Shown here piece after piece: positions 32,891 through 40,970 of a DNA stretch of 57,827 nt (position 1 is its first letter; every line of letters begins with the position of its first letter). Both the position numbers and the translations under genes were made by a program. Below the pieces are notes generated by a model, which saw only the letters and a program-made list of their open reading frames with translations, had not been told where the DNA came from and did no database searches. Origin of the DNA: Roseburia sp. 1XD42-69 (lineage in GTDB: Bacteria; Bacillota; Clostridia; Lachnospirales; Lachnospiraceae); contig NZ_RAZG01000023.1 of NCBI RefSeq assembly GCF_003612565.1, forward strand, positions 1 to 57,827, in the 5' to 3' direction.

Positions 32891-33556
32891 TTACTCTCTC
32901 CACACATAACCAATGCCATAAATTGTCTTAATATAATCCTCACCGGAAATCTTATCCCGCAGCCGCTTTATGCACACGGACAGGGCGTTCTCATCCACAT
33001 ACTCCGCCCCGTCTGTCCAGAGCCGGTCAATGAGTACTTCCCTGGAAAGAGTGATCCCCCTGTTCTCCACCAGAAGTTTCAAAAGCCTCTGCTCCTGTTT
33101 GCTAAGCTCCACCTTTTCTTTTTTCACATAAAATTCCATCTGATGGAAATCAAAAATATAATCATCTATCACAGCTTTTAATCCGCTGTTTCCATTTTCC
33201 AGCCTGCGGAGCTGTGCATTGACCCTGGCCCTAAGGACGGCAAGGGAAAACGGCTTTGTGATGTAATCCTCCGCCCCAAGTTCCAGCCCCGTGACAATAT
33301 CTGTCTCCAAATCATTCACGGTTAAAAGAATCACCTGGACATTTCCCGTCTCCTTTATCTCTTTTAAAAAATCAAATCCGCTTCCGTCGGGAAGATTCAC
33401 GTCTAAAAGAACCATGGTACAAACATTTTCCTTAAGATATGCCCGGGCTTCTCTTAAAGTCCCCCGGTATTCCGTTAAAATTTCTTTGGATGACAAGGCC
33501 CTGCACAGTCCCTGGGCCAGCGCCAAGTCATCCTCCACAATTAAAATATGGTACAT
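32891..33556 (-). CDS. OmpR-family response regulator
   Basis: 221 residues. The receiver has 'IVEDDLALAQGL', Asp in 'VLLDVNLPDGSGFDF' and 'YITKPFSLAVL'; the winged helix has 'LIDRLWTDGAEYVDENALSVCIKRLRDKI'. It is the first gene of the four-gene two-TCS row. An 18-bp palindrome just upstream of its likely -35 region could be an autoregulatory site. Confidence 0.9.
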   Translation of the reverse strand: MYHILIVEDDLALAQGLCRALSSKEILTEYRGTLREARAYLKENVCTMVLLDVNLPDGSGFDFLKEIKETGNVQVILLTVNDLETDIVTGLELGAEDYITKPFSLAVLRARVNAQLRRLENGNSGLKAVIDDYIFDFHQMEFYVKKEKVELSKQEQRLLKLLVENRGITLSREVLIDRLWTDGAEYVDENALSVCIKRLRDKISGEDYIKTIYGIGYVWRE

Positions 33557-33624
33557 GTATTTTTCTCTCCTGAACCGATTTCAACAATTCTATTCTTCTA
33601 CAACATTTTATAATAAATAAAACA

Positions 33625-33672
33625 ATTATACAAGAAAAGAACCGCCGTAAAACTATTTGCATTCCTGCAAAT
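33625..33672 (-). promoter_or_regulatory. promoter and 18-bp palindrome upstream of the TCS row
   Basis: Minus-strand TATAAT at 33625-33630 has a poor -35 (GTTTTA, 33648-33653). Right upstream is a perfect palindrome, ATTTGCA-TTCC-TGCAAAT (33655-33672). A weak -35 next to an operator suggests an activated promoter. Confidence 0.45.
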
Positions 33673-33702
33673 AATCCTATGGCAGTCCATTTTTTTCAAT
33701 CC

Positions 33703-35247
33703 TTAGAATCTCTTTATTTTCTTCGTGGTATTTTTTTCAAATTCCGTCTCTCTCACTTTCAGTTTATACACACGCTTGTAAAGGGGCGCCCCTTCATTGT
33801 AGGTGTCCACAATTTTTTGGAGAGCGGCGGTGATATCCTTGATTTTTTTCTTCTGCGCGTACTCATAATCCGGGAAAATCTCAGCTTCAATCACACCTTC
33901 ACTGTCCCGCACCAAAACTTCCTGAACCAAACGGTCCTCCCCCAGTGCATTTTCAATCTCCTCCGGGGAAACATTTTCTCCGTTTTTGGTGATAATCAGG
34001 TTTTTCTTCCTGCCTGTGAGGAATACAAAATTGTCCTCATCCACATAGCCCAAATCTCCGGTTTTCAGCCAGCCGTCCTCCAAAGCTGCTGCTGTTTCCT
34101 CCGGCATTTTGTAGTATCCCTGCATAACGCTTGTGCCTTTTACCCACAGTTCTCCCTCCACGGTTTTTGCCTCGCAGTTTGGCATCAGTTTTCCCACGGA
34201 GCCCACCTTGCTCTCCCAGCTTAAATTGGTGCTGATCACCGGGGAGCACTCGGTCATGCCGTAGCCCTGCAAAATTTCGATTCCGTACTTGTGGAATACA
34301 TCCAGGTAAGCAGGATTTAAATAGGCCCCGCCGCTGCACACGGTATGGAACTGTTTTCCAAAGACTTTGGCCCTTACCAAAGGCGCGGGAATCCAGGAAA
34401 CCTCCTCTAATTTCTTTGCAAAAGTCTCAATCATCAAAGGAACCATAAGAATCATATTGGGCTCAAAAAGGGTGATATTTTTTGCAATCCGAAGGAGGGA
34501 ATCATTGATGCAGATTACGCTTCCCAAGGAAATGCCTTTTAAAATATCCATAGCAAGGCAGTATGCGTGGTGGATGGGAAGCACGGACAAGATCACAGTG
34601 CCGGTTTCTATTTTCATGTCCAGGCAGGTGGCATTTTCCGCCATATTCCGGTGGGTCAGCATAACCCCTTTGCTCTTTCCCGTTGTGCCGGAAGTAAACA
34701 TAATGGTGGCAAGCTGCTGTGGCTTTGGCTCATAGGAAAATCCCGGCTGCTGCTTTCCGATTAAATCCCACATGTCATGGCACTCTACATCTCCCTGGGG
34801 AGAGAGGGCTTTCTCCATACCGATATAATGTTTTAAATTGGGGCAGGAAGCCATTGCCGCAAGGGCCGCTTCCTCTTTGGATTTGTCATACACTAAAGTG
34901 GTCACATCCGCCCGGTTGATTAAATCACATAATTCCTCCACAGGAAGCAGGGCATCCAAAGGCACTGCCACGCTGCCGCTGTTTACCGTTCCAAAATAGG
35001 CGGTAAGCCAGGAGTAGGAATTAGGGCCTAATATGGCAATATGTTTTTCCTGCTCCGAGAGAGCCGCCAATGCTGCGGAAAAACATTCCGTGTCATTTTT
35101 AAACTCCGTGTAGGTCTTTGCCTCCACCACCGTCTCTTTTTTTCCGCCCTTTGACGCTTTTGCCTTATAGCGGATAGCGTCTTTCGGCCCGAACTGTGCC
35201 TCGGAGGAGACTAAAAGTTCCCGTATTGTACTGCTCTTTGTCTGCAT
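33703..35247 (-). CDS. adenylate-forming acyl-CoA/acyl-ACP ligase
   Basis: 514 residues from the ATG at 35247, chosen because AAAGGA is 9 bases upstream; the ATG at 35256 would abut it. Core motifs of the ANL superfamily are present: the P-loop 'TIMFTSGTTGKSKGV', 'YGMTECSP', 'TGDLGYVDEDNFVFLTGRKK', and the catalytic C-terminal Lys region 'NTTKKIKRF'. The enzyme would activate a carboxylic or fatty acid with ATP and pass it to CoA or, more likely here, to the carrier protein encoded 15 bases upstream. It is the last gene of a five-gene operon under TetR-type control. Confidence 0.85.
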   Translation of the reverse strand: MQTKSSTIRELLVSSEAQFGPKDAIRYKAKASKGGKKETVVEAKTYTEFKNDTECFSAALAALSEQEKHIAILGPNSYSWLTAYFGTVNSGSVAVPLDALLPVEELCDLINRADVTTLVYDKSKEEAALAAMASCPNLKHYIGMEKALSPQGDVECHDMWDLIGKQQPGFSYEPKPQQLATIMFTSGTTGKSKGVMLTHRNMAENATCLDMKIETGTVILSVLPIHHAYCLAMDILKGISLGSVICINDSLLRIAKNITLFEPNMILMVPLMIETFAKKLEEVSWIPAPLVRAKVFGKQFHTVCSGGAYLNPAYLDVFHKYGIEILQGYGMTECSPVISTNLSWESKVGSVGKLMPNCEAKTVEGELWVKGTSVMQGYYKMPEETAAALEDGWLKTGDLGYVDEDNFVFLTGRKKNLIITKNGENVSPEEIENALGEDRLVQEVLVRDSEGVIEAEIFPDYEYAQKKKIKDITAALQKIVDTYNEGAPLYKRVYKLKVRETEFEKNTTKKIKRF

Positions 35248-35262
35248 ACGCTCCATTCCTTT

Positions 35263-35490
35263 CTACTGTGAAATTTTTTCCAAATAATCCACAGCTTCCT
35301 GTACCGTGCGGATGTTTGCCGCCTCCTCCTGCTCTAACTCTACATCAAACTCCTCTTCCACCTCTCCCAGCATACTCATAAAGTCAAAAGAGGTAAATCC
35401 CAAATCCTCCATAAACCGGGATTCCGGCTTAATATTTTCCCTGGAAACTTCCACATAATTTACAATAATATCAGCTAATTTTTCAAACAT
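35263..35490 (-). CDS. stand-alone acyl carrier protein
   Basis: 75 residues with the four-helix ACP pattern. The phosphopantetheine Ser is in 'EDLGFTSFDFMSML', where the usual D-S-L is T-S-F; the flanking Leu, Gly and acidic residues are kept. AGGAGG precedes the start. It would carry the acyl group made by the ligase and be used by the condensation-fold protein next to it. It needs a PPTase; a Sfp-type one is encoded at 53866-54561. Confidence 0.85.
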   Translation of the reverse strand: MFEKLADIIVNYVEVSRENIKPESRFMEDLGFTSFDFMSMLGEVEEEFDVELEQEEAANIRTVQEAVDYLEKISQ

Positions 35491-35505
35491 AATACCCTCC
35501 TGATT

Positions 35506-36909
35506 CTACACAAGTTTTAAGATTTCATCAATTTTTAAATAGGAATTTTCAATCCCCTTAAACATAATCTTACAAATATAGTAATAAAAGTATTCCAGCT
35601 CTTCCCTTGTGTGGGCCGCAAGCTGATGCTCAAAGCTGAAATCCAATCCATTGTCATCCGGCCGGTGCATAACCGTTAAGTAAACCCCATGGGCGCAGAC
35701 CCCGTTGCAGTACCATTTCGTTTTGTACTTTATATCCCCAAGCTGGCTTAACCCTTTTTCCCTTAAAGATGCGGGCTGATAAGTCAGGGAAATCGGCTCA
35801 TAGGTATTTCCCGGCTTATTGGGGTAAAGCTTACTCCTGTGGGCAAAATATTCCGTGGGATTAAAATTTACATGGCGGAATGTCTCGTTCTGCTTATTTC
35901 TGATTTCTATAATTCCTTCCAAAAAAGTTTTATTCCTGTCTATCACTGTGCGAAATGGGAAAGAGTGAATCCTTGTGCCCCCGGACTTTTTCTCAGAGAG
36001 GGTTGCCCTTCTGGCATATGCCACATTCATGGAAACATCGTCGCAGTCGTTTACCTTCTGGAGATAGGTGCGGATTCCCATTAAAAGCAGGCACTGGAGG
36101 GAAATATGCTGCTCCTCGCAGAATTTCATAAGCCGCTTGGTAGGCTCTTCCTCCAAATGAAAAATATCGATAGCGGATTCCATCTGGCCTGTGGCGGAAG
36201 GAGCCGCCCTTAAATTGGGATTGTTTTCCCGCTTTCTCGCAGCCTCCAGTTTTTCTTTGCCGCTAAGGCCGTTATAGATGGGCTCGGAACCCTCAATCAA
36301 GTCATAAAAATATTTCCTGTCTTTCTCCTGAGCCCTGCTGCCGTTTTCGTAAGCCAAATCTTTCTCCACCTGGGCTATGTAGGAACTTAAGTCAGAGGGA
36401 TATGCAATTCCCTCATATTTTGCATTACAGTATATCTCAATAATATCTTTTAAAAATGCAATGAGGGACTGGGCGTCCACCAGACGGTGGTCTCCCATGA
36501 AAAATACCCCCTGGTATCCGTCGGGAAGTTTGATAATCTTGATTTTATTCATGGGGGCATCCTCTTGTTGGAAGGGAACCCTTGTCCATGCGGTCATTTC
36601 AGCCTCCGCCTCCTCCATGGTTTTTCTCGTAAAGTCCACATACTCAATTTCCCGTTCTTCTTTTTCCACCACATACTGATACCACTTCTCTTCTTTTTGG
36701 TCATAGGCAAACCTTACCCTGGCGGATTCGCATCTTTCATAGGCTTTATAAATCGCCCTCCTAAGCTCTTCCACATCCAGCTCCGTCTCAATGGTAAGGC
36801 TTGTTCCAATGTTTAAAATTTCTTTCTTGGGACATCGGTCCGCATAAAAGAAATGAAATCTCTGCGCCACTGTCAGGGGATAGGTCTGGTATCCTTTTCT
36901 TGTCTTCAT
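35506..36909 (-). CDS. condensation-domain-like acyltransferase
   Basis: 467 residues with the CoA-dependent acyltransferase/NRPS condensation fold. The active-site motif reads 'GDHRLVDAQS' (about 140): HxxxD is retained, though the first His of the classic HHxxxD is Asp. The second-half 'YKTKWYCNGVCAHGVYLTVMHRPDDNGLDFSF' region corresponds to the floor-loop and latch part. It likely joins the ACP-bound acyl chain to an amine or alcohol, but the acceptor cannot be read from sequence. A stand-alone condensation protein beside a discrete ligase and ACP points to a small lipid or lipopeptide-type product. Confidence 0.75.
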   Translation of the reverse strand: MKTRKGYQTYPLTVAQRFHFFYADRCPKKEILNIGTSLTIETELDVEELRRAIYKAYERCESARVRFAYDQKEEKWYQYVVEKEEREIEYVDFTRKTMEEAEAEMTAWTRVPFQQEDAPMNKIKIIKLPDGYQGVFFMGDHRLVDAQSLIAFLKDIIEIYCNAKYEGIAYPSDLSSYIAQVEKDLAYENGSRAQEKDRKYFYDLIEGSEPIYNGLSGKEKLEAARKRENNPNLRAAPSATGQMESAIDIFHLEEEPTKRLMKFCEEQHISLQCLLLMGIRTYLQKVNDCDDVSMNVAYARRATLSEKKSGGTRIHSFPFRTVIDRNKTFLEGIIEIRNKQNETFRHVNFNPTEYFAHRSKLYPNKPGNTYEPISLTYQPASLREKGLSQLGDIKYKTKWYCNGVCAHGVYLTVMHRPDDNGLDFSFEHQLAAHTREELEYFYYYICKIMFKGIENSYLKIDEILKLV

Positions 36910-36927
36910 ATTGATAACCTCTCTTCT

Positions 36928-37878
36928 CTATTTATTCACAAAGTCAAAAAACTCTGTCAATGCCTTCTCATAACCCTCCGTATCCATGTAATAACTCTCT
37001 GCATGGGACGCCCCCTCCACAATAAACTTCTTCTTGCGGGATGCGCAGTTCTCATACAATTCCTCACACATCTCATAGGGCACAAATGTATCTTTGGAAC
37101 CGTGGATAAACAAAACGGGAACTTTTGCCCTGGCAACTTCCCGTCTGGAATTGCACTCGTCCATGCCGTAACCTGCATACTTTTTATTTATGGCATCCGC
37201 CGCAGGTATAATGGGAAATGAAGGCATATGGTACATGGATTTTAAAGCATGGGTAAACACCTCTTTCGCCGAGGTAAAGGCACAGTCTGATATAATTCCC
37301 TTTACCTGGGAGGGAAGCGCAAGGCCGCTGGCCATAAGCACCGTAGCCCCTCCCATGGAAATGCCGTGGAGAAAAATTTCCACATCCTGCCCCTCTTTTT
37401 CCAAAACCCAGTAAATCCACTTTAAGGCGTCTTCCCTGTCCAGACATCCAAACCCAATATATTTTCCCTCGCTGGCCCCGTGAGCCCTGGCGTCGGGAAT
37501 TAACATCCCAAATCCCCGTTTTAAATAGTAATCCGAAAGCCCCTGGAAATTGCTGATGCCCTCCCCGGTATAGCCGTGGAAACAAATCACAACCCGCTTT
37601 TTCCCGGATTCTTCTTTTGGCAGGAAATAGGTGGCCTTTAACTTTAAGTCGTCAAAGGACTGAATGGAAACCTCCTCGTGGGGATACTCCATCATGGCAA
37701 TTCGCCGCTCCCGCATAAGAGGAATATATTTGGACCAGTCCGTGCCGGACATTTTCATAGTCCGCTCTGTCTTGGCGTTGTTCCGCTTCATGGTCCTGTT
37801 GTAAAAATAAAGGGTAATCCCTGCTTCCGCTGCGCAGAGAAGCCCTGCCGCCCCTGTAAGCGCTTTTAATTTTTTCAT
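36928..37878 (-). CDS. membrane-anchored alpha/beta hydrolase
   Basis: 316 residues. The N-terminal hydrophobic stretch (about 5-27) is a signal anchor. The alpha/beta-hydrolase core follows, with 'VVICFHGYTGEG' (oxyanion), nucleophile elbow 'LHGISMGGAT', the acid in 'FIHGSKDTFVP' and the His in 'GASHAESY'. Similar to the bacterial BEM46/YqkD-type hydrolases. In this operon it may release, trim or further modify the acyl product at the membrane. It overlaps the SCP2-like gene by 4 bases. Confidence 0.85.
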   Translation of the reverse strand: MKKLKALTGAAGLLCAAEAGITLYFYNRTMKRNNAKTERTMKMSGTDWSKYIPLMRERRIAMMEYPHEEVSIQSFDDLKLKATYFLPKEESGKKRVVICFHGYTGEGISNFQGLSDYYLKRGFGMLIPDARAHGASEGKYIGFGCLDREDALKWIYWVLEKEGQDVEIFLHGISMGGATVLMASGLALPSQVKGIISDCAFTSAKEVFTHALKSMYHMPSFPIIPAADAINKKYAGYGMDECNSRREVARAKVPVLFIHGSKDTFVPYEMCEELYENCASRKKKFIVEGASHAESYYMDTEGYEKALTEFFDFVNK

Positions 37879-38210
37879 TTTCTCTTCCTCTCAATAATCT
37901 CCTTAAACTGGAGAGCCTTATCAATATTTCCCTCTACCTTAAGCTTATGCATGGTAAAAGCCATTATGGGGTCAAGCTTTCCGCTTGCAATTTTATTTAA
38001 AACTTCAGGTTTACAGGTAAAAGCCGCATCCCTGTCGTAATACTCATAGGGTTCAATGAAAAGCTTTCCCTCTTTCGCCTCAACGTAAAAACTTCCTCCG
38101 GCCTCCTCATCTTCAATATTAAACTGAAATGCAAGATGTTCTGTGATATCGCTGATATCCGTGCCGTCAAACTTCTGCTTAAACTCATAAAAAAAATCTG
38201 CAAATGTCAT
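37875..38210 (-). CDS. SCP2 sterol-binding-domain protein
   Basis: 111 residues with the SCP2-like pattern 'LAFQFNIEDEEAGGSFYVEAKEGKLFIEP' and 'AFTCKPEVLNKIASGKLDPIMAFTMHKLKVEGNIDKALQFKEII' across the length; a complete small domain. SCP2 domains bind hydrophobic ligands such as acyl chains. It is the first gene of the acyl cluster, with AGGGAGG upstream, directly behind the TetR-controlled promoter. A lipid-binding or shuttling role for the cluster's product is the natural reading. Confidence 0.8.
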   Translation of the reverse strand: MTFADFFYEFKQKFDGTDISDITEHLAFQFNIEDEEAGGSFYVEAKEGKLFIEPYEYYDRDAAFTCKPEVLNKIASGKLDPIMAFTMHKLKVEGNIDKALQFKEIIERKRK

Positions 38211-38226
38211 GGTAACCTCCCTGATT

Positions 38227-38287
38227 TTCGACCATAGGTCGAATTGTTCTACAACAAAGATACCACATATTTCGACCAGCGGTCAAC
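38227..38287 (-). promoter_or_regulatory. acyl-cluster promoter with two TetR-type operators
   Basis: TTCGACC-ATA-GGTCGAA (38227-38243) is a perfect 7-bp inverted repeat. TTCGACC-AGC-GGTCAAC (38271-38287) is an imperfect second copy, 44 bp away. The minus-strand promoter TTGACC (38281-38286), 18 bases, TATCTT (38257-38262) lies so that one operator covers the -35 box and the other lies just past the start point, which is a good arrangement for repression by the adjacent TetR protein. Confidence 0.7.
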
Positions 38288-38346
38288 TATGTTTTTTTCC
38301 AAATATGTACAAATTTTAAGGAAGTTTTTTGTGAACATTTAACGGA

Positions 38347-38375
38347 TTGATGGTTTTCAGATAACGTGCTAAAAT
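38347..38375 (+). promoter_or_regulatory. promoter of the TetR gene
   Basis: TTGATG (38347-38352), 17 bases, TAAAAT (38370-38375). The ATG of the regulator follows at 38404 with AAAGGA upstream. Confidence 0.6.
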
Positions 38376-38403
38376 GTATAATACTTTAGAAAGGACTAAA
38401 AAC

Positions 38404-39021
38404 ATGCCGGACTCCAAAAAATATGACAAAATTTTAGATGCATTACAGCAATTATTAAAAGACAAAAAAATGCAGAATATCTCTGTCAGTGAAATCGCCA
38501 GGGCTGCCGAGATGGGCAAGGGAAGCATCTACTACTACTTCCCCTCCAAAGAAGCCATTTTAAACTCCCTGATTGAGCGGAGCTACGAACAGCCCATAAA
38601 GACGGCGAAAACTCTGGCCAGGCAGACGGAAATCCCCCCTTTTACCAGGATGGCTATGATTTTCCAGGCCTGCCGAAACGCCTCCGCCACATTCCTGGTC
38701 CAGAGCAAAAGCTCCGGGGACACCAGCATGGAGGAACACGCTTTACTAATTCAAAAATACTCCAGACATATTATTACGGAACTAAAACCGGAGCTTACCA
38801 CCATCATTGAACAGGGCATCAGTCGGGGAGAAATCGATTTTTCCTACCCGGCAGCTTTAGCTGAAATCGTGCTTATTGTCCTGGTGGTAAAACTGTCCAA
38901 CGCTTTTGTGCCCTGTGAAATGGAAGAGACAGAGGAAACCCTAAAGGGCATGATTTCCCTGTTAGAAAAAGGAACCGGCATACCCTCCGGCTCCTTAGAA
39001 TATCTCTCGTATCCATCTTAG
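38404..39021 (+). CDS. TetR/AcrR-family transcriptional regulator
   Basis: 205 residues from the ATG at 38404 (AAAGGA upstream); a frame open to 38374 lacks a binding site. The N-terminal helix-turn-helix is 'NISVSEIARAAEMGKGSIYYYFPSKEAILNSLI'. The C-terminal ligand domain is variable and mostly helical. It is divergent from the acyl-ligase/ACP operon, whose promoter holds two matching palindromes. It is probably a repressor released by an acyl or lipid ligand. Confidence 0.9.
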   Translation: MPDSKKYDKILDALQQLLKDKKMQNISVSEIARAAEMGKGSIYYYFPSKEAILNSLIERSYEQPIKTAKTLARQTEIPPFTRMAMIFQACRNASATFLVQSKSSGDTSMEEHALLIQKYSRHIITELKPELTTIIEQGISRGEIDFSYPAALAEIVLIVLVVKLSNAFVPCEMEETEETLKGMISLLEKGTGIPSGSLEYLSYPS

Positions 39022-39052
39022 GAACAATCAACACTTCTTTCTTTTCTGCACA

Positions 39053-39083
39053 GGGGGCAGCCATTTAACCCTTGGCTGCCCCC
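39053..39083. terminator. bidirectional terminator between TetR gene and ABC permease
   Basis: An 11-bp stem, GGGGGCAGCCA (39053-39063) with TGGCTGCCCCC (39073-39083), between the ends of two convergent genes. The T-tract is short on both sides. Confidence 0.65.
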
Positions 39084-39096
39084 TTTAAAAATCAAA

Positions 39097-40272
39097 TCAG
39101 CTTTTCTGAACTTTCACATATTTTCTTCTTCCCACCCAAAATAAAACCAGGCTTAAAACAAAATACAATATCGGAGCAAACCCCAGGTTGGTAATAGAAA
39201 TCCCCAAAAACTGAAACAGCCTGCCGTCATAAAACTCCCCGGTTCCAAGAATGCCTGTGGGGATAAAATGCCACAGCCAGGAGAGGATACGGAATCGCTT
39301 AGGGATGTATATAAAAGAGGTGAGCATCATAAGCCCCACCACCACTGACATAGCGGCAAGATTGTTATTTAACCCCAGGGATAAAACCATAGCAAACATG
39401 CTCTCCAATACCCCGATGAAAACAGTAATCCCAAACATAATAAGGACTGCCTGCCCAATAGTAATGGGATAAGGGCTGTACACAATGTCCTGCTGCAAAA
39501 TGGCATGAAACCCCTCCGTCCCCAAGAAGTAAAATTGAAAGGCGAAAGAAATCACATACAAAACGAACGCCCCCAAAAAGCCGAACAGCATCCCTACAAC
39601 AGCTTTTGCCAGATAGACAGGATTTTTCCCGTTTTTTGCACATAAAATCAGGTTACTTGTCTTTAATCTGCTCTCCTCCGCAAAAATTCCCGACAAACAT
39701 ACCGCCAAAAGCATTACAAGGAGCATCCCTGTCCCCACGCATTGGTTATTTAAGATCGTTTCCCAGGCCATGGCATAGTGATAGGTAAATGGCGTCTCTA
39801 TGTTTTCCATCTTTTTTTCCCAGTATGCTATCTCTTTTTCTGAAAGGAGCTGGCTTTTGAAAGAAGTTTTTATATTGTCTTTCCAAACCCCATACAACTC
39901 CTCCCCTGTGAATTCCCTGCTCTCCTCCCCAGACATAGCCCTTACCATAGAATGAATTTCAGCATATTTATCCCGGGGAGAATACTCTGCGTAAAATTGC
40001 CGCATCTCCTCCAACATAGCATCGTCTACTTTTCTGCCCTCCAAAGCCTTGGCATCCTCTTTGTCATCCATTAATTTTTCATACCCTGACCGGCCGCCGG
40101 TCTGAATCACGTTTCCATCCTCATCGCTTCTATAGCTTGTATAGTACTGCATTAGAAAAGAAAGATTCATAAAAACCTGCAAAAGGATTACCACAAGGAT
40201 TGCAATTCTTACCAGTTTTTTCTGTAAAAGTTTTTTCCATTCATATTTTACCAGTATGCCAAAATGATTCAT
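39097..40272 (-). CDS. ABC-2-type transporter permease
   Basis: 391 residues with an N-terminal membrane segment (about 19-40), a large soluble loop (about 45-165) and five or six more membrane segments to the C-terminus. This is the layout of ABC-2/YhgE-like exporter permeases with a big outside loop between TM1 and TM2. It overlaps the ATPase gene by 4 bases. Substrate unknown; it may export a toxic compound or set the cell's response to envelope stress. Confidence 0.8.
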   Translation of the reverse strand: MNHFGILVKYEWKKLLQKKLVRIAILVVILLQVFMNLSFLMQYYTSYRSDEDGNVIQTGGRSGYEKLMDDKEDAKALEGRKVDDAMLEEMRQFYAEYSPRDKYAEIHSMVRAMSGEESREFTGEELYGVWKDNIKTSFKSQLLSEKEIAYWEKKMENIETPFTYHYAMAWETILNNQCVGTGMLLVMLLAVCLSGIFAEESRLKTSNLILCAKNGKNPVYLAKAVVGMLFGFLGAFVLYVISFAFQFYFLGTEGFHAILQQDIVYSPYPITIGQAVLIMFGITVFIGVLESMFAMVLSLGLNNNLAAMSVVVGLMMLTSFIYIPKRFRILSWLWHFIPTGILGTGEFYDGRLFQFLGISITNLGFAPILYFVLSLVLFWVGRRKYVKVQKS

Positions 40273-40970
40273 TCCTCTCCCCCCTCAAACTGCTTTAAAT
40301 AAAATTGCTCCAAATCCCCTTTTTCCTCGCCCCAGGGGCCTCTGTAAATAAGCTGCCCCCTTTTCATCATAAGAATATTCCCTGCAACATGTTCAATATC
40401 AGATACGATATGGGTGGACAAAAGCACGATGTGTTTTTTCCCATACTCCTGTATCACCTCTCGAAAACGCACACGCTCTTTTGGATCTAACCCGGCGGTG
40501 GGCTCGTCTAAAACCAGGATATCCGGGTCATTTAAAAGGGCCTGGGCAATTCCAAGTCTCTGGCGCATCCCCCCGGAATAGGTTTTTATCTTATTCCCCG
40601 CCGCTTCTTTTAACGCCGTCATCTCAATAAGCTCCTTTGCCTTTTCTCCTGCCCGGCGTTTAGGAAGGCCTTTTAATGCCGCCATATACAGGAGAAAATC
40701 TTTTCCCGTAAAGTCAGGGTAATATCCAAAGTCCTGGGGCAGATACCCTAAAACACTCCGATACCCTTCCGTGGCAGCTTCCATGCCGTCAAAGGAAATA
40801 CTTCCCCCTGTGGGGGCCAAAATCCCGCAAATCATCCGCATAAACGTTGTCTTTCCCGCCCCGTTTTCCCCCAAAAGCCCGTGGACGCCCCGCCCAAGGG
40901 TTAAAGAAATCCGGTCCACCGCAATCTTACTGCCGTATTGTTTTGTCACTCTGTCTATCTTTAATTCCAT
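40269..40970 (-). CDS. ABC transporter ATP-binding protein
   Basis: 233 residues from the ATG at 40970; the frame stays open far upstream but that part overlaps the previous gene and is not coding. Walker A 'GENGAGKTT', Q-loop 'GYLPQDFG', signature 'YSGGMRQRLGIAQALL', Walker B 'ILVLDEPTAGLDP' and switch His 'LSTHIVSD' are all present. It is of the CcmA/drug-export subfamily. It overlaps the membrane protein gene by 10 bases and the permease by 4. Confidence 0.95.
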   Translation of the reverse strand: MELKIDRVTKQYGSKIAVDRISLTLGRGVHGLLGENGAGKTTFMRMICGILAPTGGSISFDGMEAATEGYRSVLGYLPQDFGYYPDFTGKDFLLYMAALKGLPKRRAGEKAKELIEMTALKEAAGNKIKTYSGGMRQRLGIAQALLNDPDILVLDEPTAGLDPKERVRFREVIQEYGKKHIVLLSTHIVSDIEHVAGNILMMKRGQLIYRGPWGEEKGDLEQFYLKQFEGGEE

